Of a stretch of 64,000 bases of DNA, positions 27,201 through 39,400 are shown piece by piece; within the stretch, counting starts at the first letter, position 1, and each line of letters begins with the position of its first letter. Location: the NCBI GenBank assembly GCA_037783415.1, contig JAZGTN010000150.1, forward strand, positions 4,712,001 through 4,776,000, read 5' to 3'. The notes beneath the pieces are model-generated. The model worked only from the letters and a program-made list of their open reading frames with translations. It was not told where the DNA came from and did not search any database. The position numbers and the translations under genes were made by a program. Source of the stretch: Leptasterias polaris (taxonomy: Eukaryota; Echinodermata; Asteroidea; Forcipulatida; Asteriidae).

Positions 27201-30200
27201 GCTTAGCCTGGGTGATGTTTATTCTCTTTCTCCAATACGACAAAGACTATCATCCAAGTAGGGGTTGTCTGTAGCTTGAAATGAATACCTTGAGATTTGA
27301 AGCAGATTACGGCCCCTAGTGAAGGAGAACTTTTATATTCCTTGTTTTTACAGGTTTCCGCTTTGAGCAAAAGAGGAACTCTTTCAAGTCAATCAGTGCT
27401 ACAATTATGCACCGAAGAGTTTTACCTCTATGCAACGAATACATGAAAACGAGGAACGAAGGAGACTGTTGAAGAAGATGAGCCTCAAATTGAAGAAGAT
27501 CTTGTTGCTGAAATTCAAACTGGCCCATTCATCTTAGATCTTGATATTTGAAGAAGAATCCATGAACCCAATGGTATGTTGAAGTTTTAAGTTCTGGAGA
27601 CAAGCAAACCGGTGCGGTTCATTTATTATAAAATGGAAAAGCTCTTTCTGAGTTTTTAAAACTAGATGACACAAATTAATTTCTTGCTAGTTGAAAGTTG
27701 ATGGCTTTTTTGATGATATTGTTCTGTGGTGGAACAAAATCTTGATGGTACAGAATGAAGTCGATTTTCCGTAAGTGGGAACTCTTGATACACATCTATT
27801 TTATAAGGCCCTAACCAGGCTCTGGCAGATGTTGAGCCAGCTTAGCTTGGGGTGCAGTTTATTGTCATACTCCAGGACAACATTGAGCTCAGTCGAGGAT
27901 GAGGAGTCTTTATTTGTAGCTGTACAGTTACAGAATGCGTGTATGACTCTTTGTATTTACCAGTAGGTGGAAACTCTTGATTCACAGCTATGAGGCCCTA
28001 ACCAGGCACTGATAGATGTTGAACCAGCTTAGCCTGGGTGATGTTTATTCTCTTTCTCCAATACGACAAAGACTATCATCCAAGTAGGGGTTGTCTGTAG
28101 CTTGAAATGAATACCTTGAGATTTGAAGCAGATTACGGCCCCTAGTGAAGGAGAACTTTTATATTCCTTGTTTTTACAGGTTTCCGCTTTGAGCAAAAGA
28201 GGAACTCTTTCAAGTCAATCAGTGCTACAATTATGCACCGAAGAGTTTTACCTCTATGCAACGAATACATGAAAACGAGGAACGAAGGAGACTGTTGAAG
28301 AAGATGAGCCTCAAATTGAAGAAGATCTTGTTGCTGAAATTCAAACTGGCCCATTCATCTTAGATCTTGATATTTGAAGAAGAATCCATGAACCCAATGG
28401 TATGTTGAAGTTTTAAGTTCTGGAGACAAGCAAACCGGTGCGGTTCATTTATTATAAAATGGAAAAGCTCTTTCTGAGTTTTTAAAACTAGATGACACAA
28501 ATTAATTTCTTGCTAGTTGAAAGTTGATGGCTTTTTTGATGATATTGTTCTGTGGTGGAACAAAATCTTGATGGTACAGAATGAAGTCGATTTTCCGTAA
28601 GTGGGAACTCTTGATACACATCTATTTTATAAGGCCCTAACCAGGCTCTGGCAGATGTTGAGCCAGCTTAGCTTGGGGTGCAGTTTATTGTCATACTCCA
28701 GGACAACATTGAGCTCAGTCGAGGATGAGGAGTCTTTATTTGTAGCTGTACAGTTACAGAATGCGTGTATGACTCTTTGTATTTACCAGTAGGTGGAAAC
28801 TCTTGATTCACAGCTATGAGGCCCTAACCAGGCACTGATAGATGTTGAACCAGCTTAGCCTGGGTGATGTTTATTCTCTTTCTCCAATACGACAAAGACT
28901 ATCATCCAAGTAGGGGTTGTCTGTAGCTTGAAATGAATACCTTGAGATTTGAAGCAGATTACGGCCCCTAGTGAAGGAGAACTTTTATATTCCTTGTTTT
29001 TACAGGTTTCCGCTTTGAGCAAAAGAGGAACTCTTTCAAGTCAATCAGTGCTACAATTATGCACCGAAGAGTTTTACCTCTATGCAACGAATACATGAAA
29101 ACGAGGAACGAAGGAGACTGTTGAAGAAGATGAGCCTCAAATTGAAGAAGATCTTGTTGCTGAAATTCAAACTGGCCCATTCATCTTAGATCTTGATATT
29201 TGAAGAAGAATCCATGAACCCAATGGTATGTTGAAGTTTTAAGTTCTGGAGACAAGCAAACCGGTGCGGTTCATTTATTATAAAATGGAAAAGCTCTTTC
29301 TGAGTTTTTAAAACTAGATGACACAAATTAATTTCTTGCTAGTTGAAAGTTGATGGCTTTTTTGATGATATTGTTCTGTGGTGGAACAAAATCTTGATGG
29401 TACAGAATGAAGTCGATTTTCCGTAAGTGGGAACTCTTGATACACATCTATTTTATAAGGCCCTAACCAGGCTCTGGCAGATGTTGAGCCAGCTTAGCTT
29501 GGGGTGCAGTTTATTGTCATACTCCAGGACAACATTGAGCTCAGTCGAGGATGAGGAGTCTTTATTTGTAGCTGTACAGTTACAGAATGCGTGTATGACT
29601 CTTTGTATTTACCAGTAGGTGGAAACTCTTGATTCACAGCTATGAGGCCCTAACCAGGCACTGATAGATGTTGAACCAGCTTAGCCTGGGTGATGTTTAT
29701 TCTCTTTCTCCAATACGACAAAGACTATCATCCAAGTAGGGGTTGTCTGTAGCTTGAAATGAATACCTTGAGATTTGAAGCAGATTACGGCCCCTAGTGA
29801 AGGAGAACTTTTATATTCCTTGTTTTTACAGGTTTCCGCTTTGAGCAAAAGAGGAACTCTTTCAAGTCAATCAGTGCTACAATTATGCACCGAAGAGTTT
29901 TACCTCTATGCAACGAATACATGAAAACGAGGAACGAAGGAGACTGTTGAAGAAGATGAGCCTCAAATTGAAGAAGATCTTGTTGCTGAAATTCAAACTG
30001 GCCCATTCATCTTAGATCTTGATATTTGAAGAAGAATCCATGAACCCAATGGTATGTTGAAGTTTTAAGTTCTGGAGACAAGCAAACCGGTGCGGTTCAT
30101 TTATTATAAAATGGAAAAGCTCTTTCTGAGTTTTTAAAACTAGATGACACAAATTAATTTCTTGCTAGTTGAAAGTTGATGGCTTTTTTGATGATATTGT

Positions 30201-31447
30201 TCTGTGGTGGAACAAAATCTTGATGGTACAGAATGAAGTCGATTTTCCGTAAGTGGGAACTCTTGATACACATCTATTTTATAAGGCCCTAACCAGGCTC
30301 TGGCAGATGTTGAGCCAGCTTAGCTTGGGGTGCAGTTTATTGTCATACTCCAGGACAACATTGAGCTCAGTCGAGGATGAGGAGTCTTTATTTGTAGCTG
30401 TACAGTTACAGAATGCGTGTATGACTCTTTGTATTTACCAGTAGGTGGAAACTCTTGATTCACAGCTATGAGGCCCTAACCAGGCACTGATAGATGTTGA
30501 ACCAGCTTAGCCTGGGTGATGTTTATTCTCTTTCTCCAATACGACAAAGACTATCATCCAAGTAGGGGTTGTCTGTAGCTTGAAATGAATACCTTGAGAT
30601 TTGAAGCAGATTACGGCCCCTAGTGAAGGAGAACTTTTATATTCCTTGTTTTTACAGGTTTCCGCTTTGAGCAAAAGAGGAACTCTTTCAAGTCAATCAG
30701 TGCTACAATTATGCACCGAAGAGTTTTACCTCTATGCAACGAATACATGAAAACGAGGAACGAAGGAGACTGTTGAAGAAGATGAGCCTCAAATTGAAGA
30801 AGATCTTGTTGCTGAAATTCAAACTGGCCCATTCATCTTAGATCTTGATATTTGAAGAAGAATCCATGAACCCAATGGTATGTTGAAGTTTTAAGTTCTG
30901 GAGACAAGCAAACCGGTGCGGTTCATTTATTATAAAATGGAAAAGCTCTTTCTGAGTTTTTAAAACTAGATGACACAAATTAATTTCTTGCTAGTTGAAA
31001 GTTGATGGCTTTTTTGATGATATTGTTCTGTGGTGGAACAAAATCTTGATGGTACAGAATGAAGTCGATTTTCCGTAAGTGGGAACTCTTGATACACATC
31101 TATTTTATAAGGCCCTAACCAGGCTCTGGCAGATGTTGAGCCAGCTTAGCTTGGGGTGCAGTTTATTGTCATACTCCAGGACAACATTGAGCTCAGTCGA
31201 GGATGAGGAGTCTTTATTTGTAGCTGTACAGTTACAGAATGCGTGTATGACTCTTTGTATTTACCAGTAGGTGGAAACTCTTGATTCACAGCTATGAGGC
31301 CCTAACCAGGCACTGATAGATGTTGAACCAGCTTAGCCTGGGTGATGTTTATTCTCTTTCTCCAATACGACAAAGACTATCATCCAAGTAGGGGTTGTCT
31401 GTAGCTTGAAATGAATACCTTGAGATTTGAAGCAGATTACGGCCCCT

Positions 31448-32202
31448 AGTGAAGGAGAACTTTTATATTCCTTGTTTTTACAGGTTTCCGCTTTGAGCAA
31501 AAGAGGAACTCTTTCAAGTCAATCAGTGCTACAATTATGCACCGAAGAGTTTTACCTCTATGCAACGAATACATGAAAACGAGGAACGAAGGAGACTGTT
31601 GAAGAAGATGAGCCTCAAATTGAAGAAGATCTTGTTGCTGAAATTCAAACTGGCCCATTCATCTTAGATCTTGATATTTGAAGAAGAATCCATGAACCCA
31701 ATGGTATGTTGAAGTTTTAAGTTCTGGAGACAAGCAAACCGGTGCGGTTCATTTATTATAAAATGGAAAAGCTCTTTCTGAGTTTTTAAAACTAGATGAC
31801 ACAAATTAAGTTCTTAATTCAGATTTTCCTTAATTGCGAACTCTTGATACACAGCTAAGACATTAGGCCCTAACCAGGCTCTGGCAAATGTTGAGCCAGC
31901 TTAGCTTGGGGTGCAGTTTATTGTCATACTCCAGGACAACATTGAGCTCAGTCGAGGATGAGGAGTCTTTATTTGTAGCTGTACAGTTACAGAATGCGTG
32001 TATGACTCTTTGTATTTACCAGTAGGTGGAAACTCTTGATTCACAGCTATGAGGCCCTAACCAGGCACTGATAGATGTTGAACCAGCTTAGCCTGGGTGC
32101 TGTTTATTCTCTTTCTCCAATACGACAAAGACTATCATCCAAGTAGGGGTTGTCTGTAGCTTGAAATGAATACCTTGAGATTTGAAGCAGATTACGGCCC
32201 CT
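31448..32202 (+). repeat. shortened 755-bp variant monomer (block 3)
   Basis: Same short variant, starting to diverge near 31807, with the extended two-monomer marker set also seen in block 2 (near 32925, 33190 and 33479). It lies 13971 bp from block 2, equal to sixteen standard monomers plus one short one. Blocks 2 and 3 share a longer haplotype than block 1, which points to a duplication of many kilobases. Confidence 0.9.
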
Positions 32203-34680
32203 AGTGAAGGAGAACTTTTATATTCCTTGTTTTTACAGGTTTCCGCTTTGAGCAAAAGAGGAACTCTTTCAAGTCAATCAGTGCTACAATTATGCACCGA
32301 AGAGTTTTACCTCTATGCAACGAATACATGAAAACGAGGAACGAAGGAGACTGTTGAAGAAGATGTGCCTCAAATTGAAGAAGATCTTGTTGCTGAAATT
32401 CAAACTGGCCCATTCATCTTAGATCTTGATATTTGAAGAAGAATCCATGAACCCAATGGTATGTTGAAGTTTTAAGTTCTGGAGACAAGCAAACCGGTGC
32501 GGTTCATTTATTATAAAATGGAAAAGCTCTTTCTGAGTTTTTAAAACTAGATGACACAAATTAATTTCTTGCTAGTTGAAAGTTGATGGCTTTTTTGATG
32601 ATATTGTTCTGTGGTGGAACAAAATCTTGATGGTACAGAATGAAGTCGATTTCCCGTAAGTGGGAACTCTTGATACACATCTATTTTATAAGGCCCTAAC
32701 CAGGCTCTGGCAGATGTTGAGCCAGCTTAGCTTGGGGTGCAGTTTATTGTCATACTCCAGGACAACATTGAGCTCAGTCGAGGATGAGGAGTCTTTATTT
32801 GTAGCTGTACAGTTACAGAATGCGTGTATGACTCTTTGTATTTACCAGTAGGTGGAAACTCTTGATTCACAGCTATGAGGCCCTAACCAGGCACTGATAG
32901 ATGTTGAACCAGCTTAGCCTGGGTGCTGTTTATTCTCTTTCTCCAATACGACAAAGACTATCATCCAAGTAGGGGTTGTCTGTAGCTTGAAATGAATACC
33001 TTGAGATTTGAAGCAGATTACGGCCCCTAGTGAAGGAGAACTTTTATATTCCTTGTTTTTACAGGTTTCCGCTTTGAGCAAAAGAGGAACTCTTTCAAGT
33101 CAATCAGTGCTACAATTATGCACCGAAGAGTTTTACCTCTATGCAACGAATACATGAAAACGAGGAACGAAGGAGACTGTTGAAGAAGATGTGCCTCAAA
33201 TTGAAGAAGATCTTGTTGCTGAAATTCAAACTGGCCCATTCATCTTAGATCTTGATATTTGAAGAAGAATCCATGAACCCAATGGTATGTTGAAGTTTTA
33301 AGTTCTGGAGACAAGCAAACCGGTGCGGTTCATTTATTATAAAATGGAAAAGCTCTTTCTGAGTTTTTAAAACTAGATGACACAAATTAATTTCTTGCTA
33401 GTTGAAAGTTGATGGCTTTTTTGATGATATTGTTCTGTGGTGGAACAAAATCTTGATGGTACAGAATGAAGTCGATTTCCCGTAAGTGGGAACTCTTGAT
33501 ACACATCTATTTTATAAGGCCCTAACCAGGCTCTGGCAGATGTTGAGCCAGCTTAGCTTGGGGTGCAGTTTATTGTCATACTCCAGGACAACATTGAGCT
33601 CAGTCGAGGATGAGGAGTCTTTATTTGTAGCTGTACAGTTACAGAATGCGTGTATGACTCTTTGTATTTACCAGTAGGTGGAAACTCTTGATTCACAGCT
33701 ATGAGGCCCTAACCAGGCACTGATAGATGTTGAACCAGCTTAGCCTGGGTGATGTTTATTCTCTTTCTCCAATACGACAAAGACTATCATCCAAGTAGGG
33801 GTTGTCTGTAGCTTGAAATGAATACCTTGAGATTTGAAGCAGATTACGGCCCCTAGTGAAGGAGAACTTTTATATTCCTTGTTTTTACAGGTTTCCGCTT
33901 TGAGCAAAAGAGGAACTCTTTCAAGTCAATCAGTGCTACAATTATGCACCGAAGAGTTTTACCTCTATGCAACGAATACATGAAAACGAGGAACGAAGGA
34001 GACTGTTGAAGAAGATGAGCCTCAAATTGAAGAAGATCTTGTTGCTGAAATTCAAACTGGCCCATTCATCTTAGATCTTGATATTTGAAGAAGAATCCAT
34101 GAACCCAATGGTATGTTGAAGTTTTAAGTTCTGGAGACAAGCAAACCGGTGCGGTTCATTTATTATAAAATGGAAAAGCTCTTTCTGAGTTTTTAAAACT
34201 AGATGACACAAATTAATTTCTTGCTAGTTGAAAGTTGATGGCTTTTTTGATGATATTGTTCTGTGGTGGAACAAAATCTTGATGGTACAGAATGAAGTCG
34301 ATTTTCCGTAAGTGGGAACTCTTGATACACATCTATTTTATAAGGCCCTAACCAGGCTCTGGCAGATGTTGAGCCAGCTTAGCTTGGGGTGCAGTTTATT
34401 GTCATACTCCAGGACAACATTGAGCTCAGTCGAGGATGAGGAGTCTTTATTTGTAGCTGTACAGTTACAGAATGCGTGTATGACTCTTTGTATTTACCAG
34501 TAGGTGGAAACTCTTGATTCACAGCTATGAGGCCCTAACCAGGCACTGATAGATGTTGAACCAGCTTAGCCTGGGTGATGTTTATTCTCTTTCTCCAATA
34601 CGACAAAGACTATCATCCAAGTAGGGGTTGTCTGTAGCTTGAAATGAATACCTTGAGATTTGAAGCAGATTACGGCCCCT

Positions 34681-35431
34681 AGTGAAGGAGAACTTTTATA
34701 TTCCTTGTTTTTACAGGTTTCCGCTTTGAGCAAAAGAGGAACTCTTTCAAGTCAATCAGTGCTACAATTATGCACCGAAGAGTTTTACCTCTATGCAACG
34801 AATACATGAAAACGAGGAACGAAGGAGACTGTTGAAGAAGATGAGCCTCAAATTGAAGAAGATCTTGTTGCTGAAATTCAAACTGGCCCATTCATCTTAG
34901 ATCTTGATATTTGAAGAAGAATCCATGAACCCAATGGTATGTTGAAGTTTTAAGTTCTGGAGACAAGCAAACCGGTGCGGTTCATTTATTATAAAATAGA
35001 AAAGCTCTTAGTTTTTAAAACTAGATGACACAAATTAAGTTCTTAATTCAGATTTTCCTTAATTGCGAACTCTTGATACACAGCTAAGACATTAGGCCCT
35101 AACCAGGCTCTGGCAAATGTTGAGCCAGCTTAGCTTGGGGTGCAGTTTATTGTCATACTCCAGGACAACATTGAGCTCAGTCGAGGATGAGGAGTCTTTA
35201 TTTGTAGCTGTACAGTTACAGAATGCGTGTATGACTCTTTGTATTTACCAGTAGGTGGAAACTCTTGATTCACAGCTATGAGGCCCTAACCAGGCACTGA
35301 TAGATGTTGAACCAGCTTAGCCTGGGTGATGTTTATTCTCTTTCTCCAATACGACAAAGACTATCATCCAAGTAGGGGTTGTCTGTAGCTTGAAATGAAT
35401 ACCTTGAGATTTGAAGCAGATTACGGCCCCT
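34681..35431 (+). repeat. shortened 751-bp variant monomer (block 4)
   Basis: Short variant with an extra 4-bp loss (CTTAGTTTTT where others have CTTTCTGAGTTTTT, near 35006) and an A for G in AAAATAGAAAAG. It has GATGTGCC downstream but the standard GGGTGATG, so it is a recombinant or older form. It sits close to the array edge, where monomers are expected to be less homogenised. Confidence 0.88.
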
Positions 35432-36448
35432 AGTGAAGGAGAACTTTTATATTCCTTGTTTTTACAGGTTTCCGCTTTGAGCAAAAGAGGAACTCTTTCA
35501 AGTCAATCAGTGCTACAATTATGCACCGAAGAGTTTTACCTCTATGCAACGAATACATGAAAACGAGGAACGAAGGAGACTGTTGAAGAAGATGTGCCTC
35601 AAATTGAAGAAGATCTTGTTGCTGAAATTCAAACTGGCCCATTCATCTTAGATCTTGATATTTGAAGAAGAATCCATGAACCCAATGGTATGTTGAAGTT
35701 TTAAGTTCTGGAGACAAGCAAACCGGTGCGGTTCATTTATTATAAAATGGAAAAGCTCTTTCTGAGTTTTTAAAACTAGATGACACAAATTAATTTCTTG
35801 CTAGTTGAAAGTTGATGGCTTTTTTGATGATATTGTTCTGTGGTGGAACAAAATCTTGATGGTACAGAATGAAGTCGATTTTCCGTAAGTGGGAACTCTT
35901 GATACACCTATTTTATAAGGCCCTAACCAGGCTCTGGCAGATGTTGAGCCAGCTTAGCTTGGGGTGCAGTTTATTGTCATACTCCAGGACAACATTGAGC
36001 TCAATCGAGGATGAGGAGTCTTTATTTGTAGCTGTACAGTTACAGAATGCATATGACTCTCTGTATTTACCAGTAGGTGGAAGCTCTTGATGCACAGCTA
36101 TAAGGCCCTAACCTTCAGGCACTGATAGATGTTGAACCAGCTTAGCCTGGGTGCTGTTTATTCTCTTTCTCCAATACGACAAAGACTTATCATCCAAGTA
36201 GGGGTTGTCTGTAGCTTGAAATGAATACCTTGAGATTTGAAGCAGATTACGGCCCCTAGTGAAGGAGAACTTTTATATTCCTTGTTTTTACAGGTTTCCG
36301 CTTTGAGCAAAAGAGGAACTCTTTCAAGTCAATCAGTGCTACAATTATGCACCGAAGAGTTTTACCTCTATGCAACGAATACATGAAAACGAGGAACGAA
36401 GGAGACTGTTGAAGAAGATGAGCCTCAAAAGATCTTTTTGCTCACATT
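35432..36448 (+). repeat. decayed terminal monomers at the array edge
   Basis: The last full monomer and the partial one after it carry scattered changes absent from the interior: a 2-bp loss in GATACACCTATTTT, GCTCAATCGAGG, GAATGCATATGAC, an added TTC in CTAACCTTCAGGC, and GACTTATCATCC. Identity fades out around 36430-36448, where GCCTCAAAAGATCTT replaces the longer interior form. Edge decay is what unequal exchange predicts for the end of a satellite array. Confidence 0.85.
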
Positions 36449-39400
36449 TCCCACTCTTTTTGTATGTTTCAACAAGGTCACACCATAGCTTAGAAAAGGT
36501 CAAAACAAGTTTTTATTTGTCCCTGTTTATTAAAGCTAAAGTAACTTTTTAATCAAATTTGACACAGATCTGTTTTAGTTTGTTTAGTTGTAACTCTGCA
36601 TTTGCTCTTTAAGGCCACACCTACAGGCAAAAAACCCTTAAAACAGAAATTTGTAATTTTCCCTTGTCTACAGGCAATCTATGAACAAACATTTATGCAG
36701 AGAAATAATGTTTTCACCTTTAACTCTGTATTTTTATATGGGACCACTCTGTGCATTTTTCAACTAGGTCGCACCTAAGTGGCTAAGACTCGAAACACCA
36801 AATTTAGAATTTTGCTGTCTGAGTCACTCTGCACAAACTTGACTCGGATAATTAGATTGATAAGTTTTAACTCTGTATTTGTATACAGGCAAACCTTCTG
36901 TATGTTTCATGAAGGTCAGTTACAACTTGAATAAAACACCCTCTAAACAGCTATTTTGATATTTTCCCTGTTTACTAAACCTAAAATAAATTTGTAGACA
37001 AACTTTACACTGATAAAAAGTTATGTTTACTTTTAGCTCTCTATTTGCATACAGGCACACCCTCTGTATGTTTCAACAGCTTTATTGATATTTTACCTGC
37101 TTACTAAAACCAAAGTAATTTAGTAAACAAGCTTGAAACTGATAGAAGCAGCACATATAAAGTCTTCCCTGTTTATCAACAAGATCTCGACCAGGCGCAA
37201 ATAAATTAAAACAGCAATTTTTATATTTTCTGTTTACTAAACCTAACAATATTCTGTAAACAAATTTGACACACAGATACTTTCGCTTACTATTTAATCT
37301 GTATTTATATACAGGCACACCCTCTGCAGTTTTCAACAAGATCACACCTACGCGCAAGAAAGAAAAACCCAAAATGGCAGTTTTGATATTTTCCTTGTTT
37401 CCTTATGTTTAAAAATACTGTAATCAAACTTGACTCAAATAATTTTGTTGACTTTTAACTCTGTGTTTGTATACAACCACACCCACTAATGCCTCAACAA
37501 GGTAACACCAAAGTTCAGGGAAAATTATCTCAGAGCAGCAAATTTAAAGTCTTCCCTATTTATAATCACTCTGTAAACAAACTTTACTCTGTATTTGTAT
37601 ACAGGCACATCCTTTGTATGTTGCGTCAAGGTGTGTTATATCTTTTTAAAACCCTCAAAACAGCTATTTTTATATTTTCCCTGTTTACTAAACTCAAGTT
37701 ACTTTGTAAACAAAATTGACACAGATATTTTTGCTCTAATAGTTTTGTATTTGCATACAGGCTCACCCTCTGTATGGTTAAAAAAGGCCACACCTTTGTG
37801 AACAAATAAATAAAAAACAGCAATTTTTATATTTTCCCTGTTTAGTAAATACCTCAAACACAAAATTTGAATTGTTGTTGTTTAAGTCACTCTGTGCACA
37901 AACTTGACACGAATAATTAGTTTGTTAAGTTTTAACTCTGTATTCGCATACAGGCACACCTTTTGTATGTTTAGAAAGCAAACCTTGTGCAAAAAACTCA
38001 AAAAGGCAACTCTTTATTTGTCCCTGCTTACAAAACCTAAAAAATAAAGCTAATGAGTATAAAGTCACTCTATAAATAAACTTGAAGTGGATAAAGAGTT
38101 ATGTTTACTTTTAGCTCTTCATTTGCATACAGGCACACCCTCTGTATGTTTCAACAAGGTCACATCGCCCTGCAAAAAACTCATATAGCAATTATTTATT
38201 TTTCCTGTTCACTAACTTTAAAGTCACCCCGTAAACAAACTTGAAACACATGATTAGTTTGTGTTCTTTTAACTCTGTATTCCCACACAGGCACACCTTC
38301 TATATGTTTCAAAAGAACACCTTGTGCAAAAAACTAAAAAAGGCAACTCTTTAATTGTCCCGGCTTACAAAATCTAAATATTTAAGCTAATAAGTATGAA
38401 ATGACTCTGTAAACAAACTTGACGCTGATAAATATAGTTATGTTTACCTTTATTTCTTCATTTGCATACAGGTACACCCTCTGTATGTTTCATCAAGATC
38501 ACAGCAAGGCGCAAACAAAACAAGTTTACTAAACCTAAAGTTACTCTGTTAAAAAACTTGACACTGAAAATTGTGCTTACTATCAATTCTGTTACTTGCT
38601 TACAGGCACACCCTCTGTATGTTTCAACAAGGTCACACCGACCTGCAAATATAGCAATTATTTATTTTCCCTGTTTACTAACTTTAAAGTCACTCTGTAA
38701 ACAAACTTGCCACAGATAATTAGTTTGTTTAGTTTTAACTCTGTATTTGCATACAGGCACACCCTCTGTATGTTTAAAAAGAACACCTTTTGCAAAAAAA
38801 CTCAAAAAGAGCAACTCTTTAATTGTCCCTTCTTACAAAACCTAACAATTTAAGCTAATGAGTATAAAGTCACTCTGTAAACAAACTTGACACTGATAAA
38901 TATAGTTCTGTTTACTTTTAACTCTGTATTTGCATACAGGCACACCCTCTGTATGTTTCAAAAGATCACAGCAATGCGCTGAAACAATATTTTCCCTGTT
39001 TACTAAACCTAAAGTTACTCTGTAAACAAACTTAACACTGATAATTTTGCTGATTATCAATTCTGTTACTTGCTTACAGGCACACCCTCTGTAAACAACT
39101 TGCAAAAAACTCATACAGCAATTATTTATTTTTCCCTGTTTACTAACTTTAAAGTCACTCTGTAAACAAACTTGACACAGATAACTAGTTTGTTTACTTT
39201 TAACTCTATATTTGCATACAGGCACACCTTCTGTATGTTTAAAGGTATTATACAGGATTGGCAGAGCTGACAAAATAATCACAGACAGTGTTCATGTTTT
39301 GTGTAATCAACCACATACATGAAATAACAAACCTGTGAAAATTTGAGCTCAATTGGTCATCGAGGTCACGAGAAAATAGTGAAAAGAGACCTGATGTGTT

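Larger units (their letters stand above)
1..36448. repeat. 826-bp satellite array, about 43 monomers
   Basis: Head-to-tail tandem copies with a period of 826 bp, each opening with AGTGAAGGAGAACTTTTATA, for example at 1, 827, 3506 and 4332. The array is already running at base 1, so it continues to the left. After removing one 1023-bp insertion (plus its 4-bp duplication) and allowing for four shortened monomers, about 43 copies are present. Most differ by no more than one or a few bases, for example a C-to-T in the monomer near 15940, and the copies from 3 to 11 kb look identical by eye. Such homogeneity implies recent amplification or strong concerted evolution by unequal crossover. The monomer shows no intact gene: the short frames that recur in each copy (63 and 70 codons) recur only because the DNA does. 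The size and array form suit a satellite of heterochromatin, but nothing in the sequence proves a centromeric role. Confidence 0.97.

Noticed and set aside
38842..39282. 146-codon minus-strand frame in the second array with repeated GVPVCKY and CLQSDF peptides
   Set aside because: Subunit lengths are mostly not multiples of three, so the frame is not kept from unit to unit; the open stretch is chance in one part of the array and has no start context or splice support.
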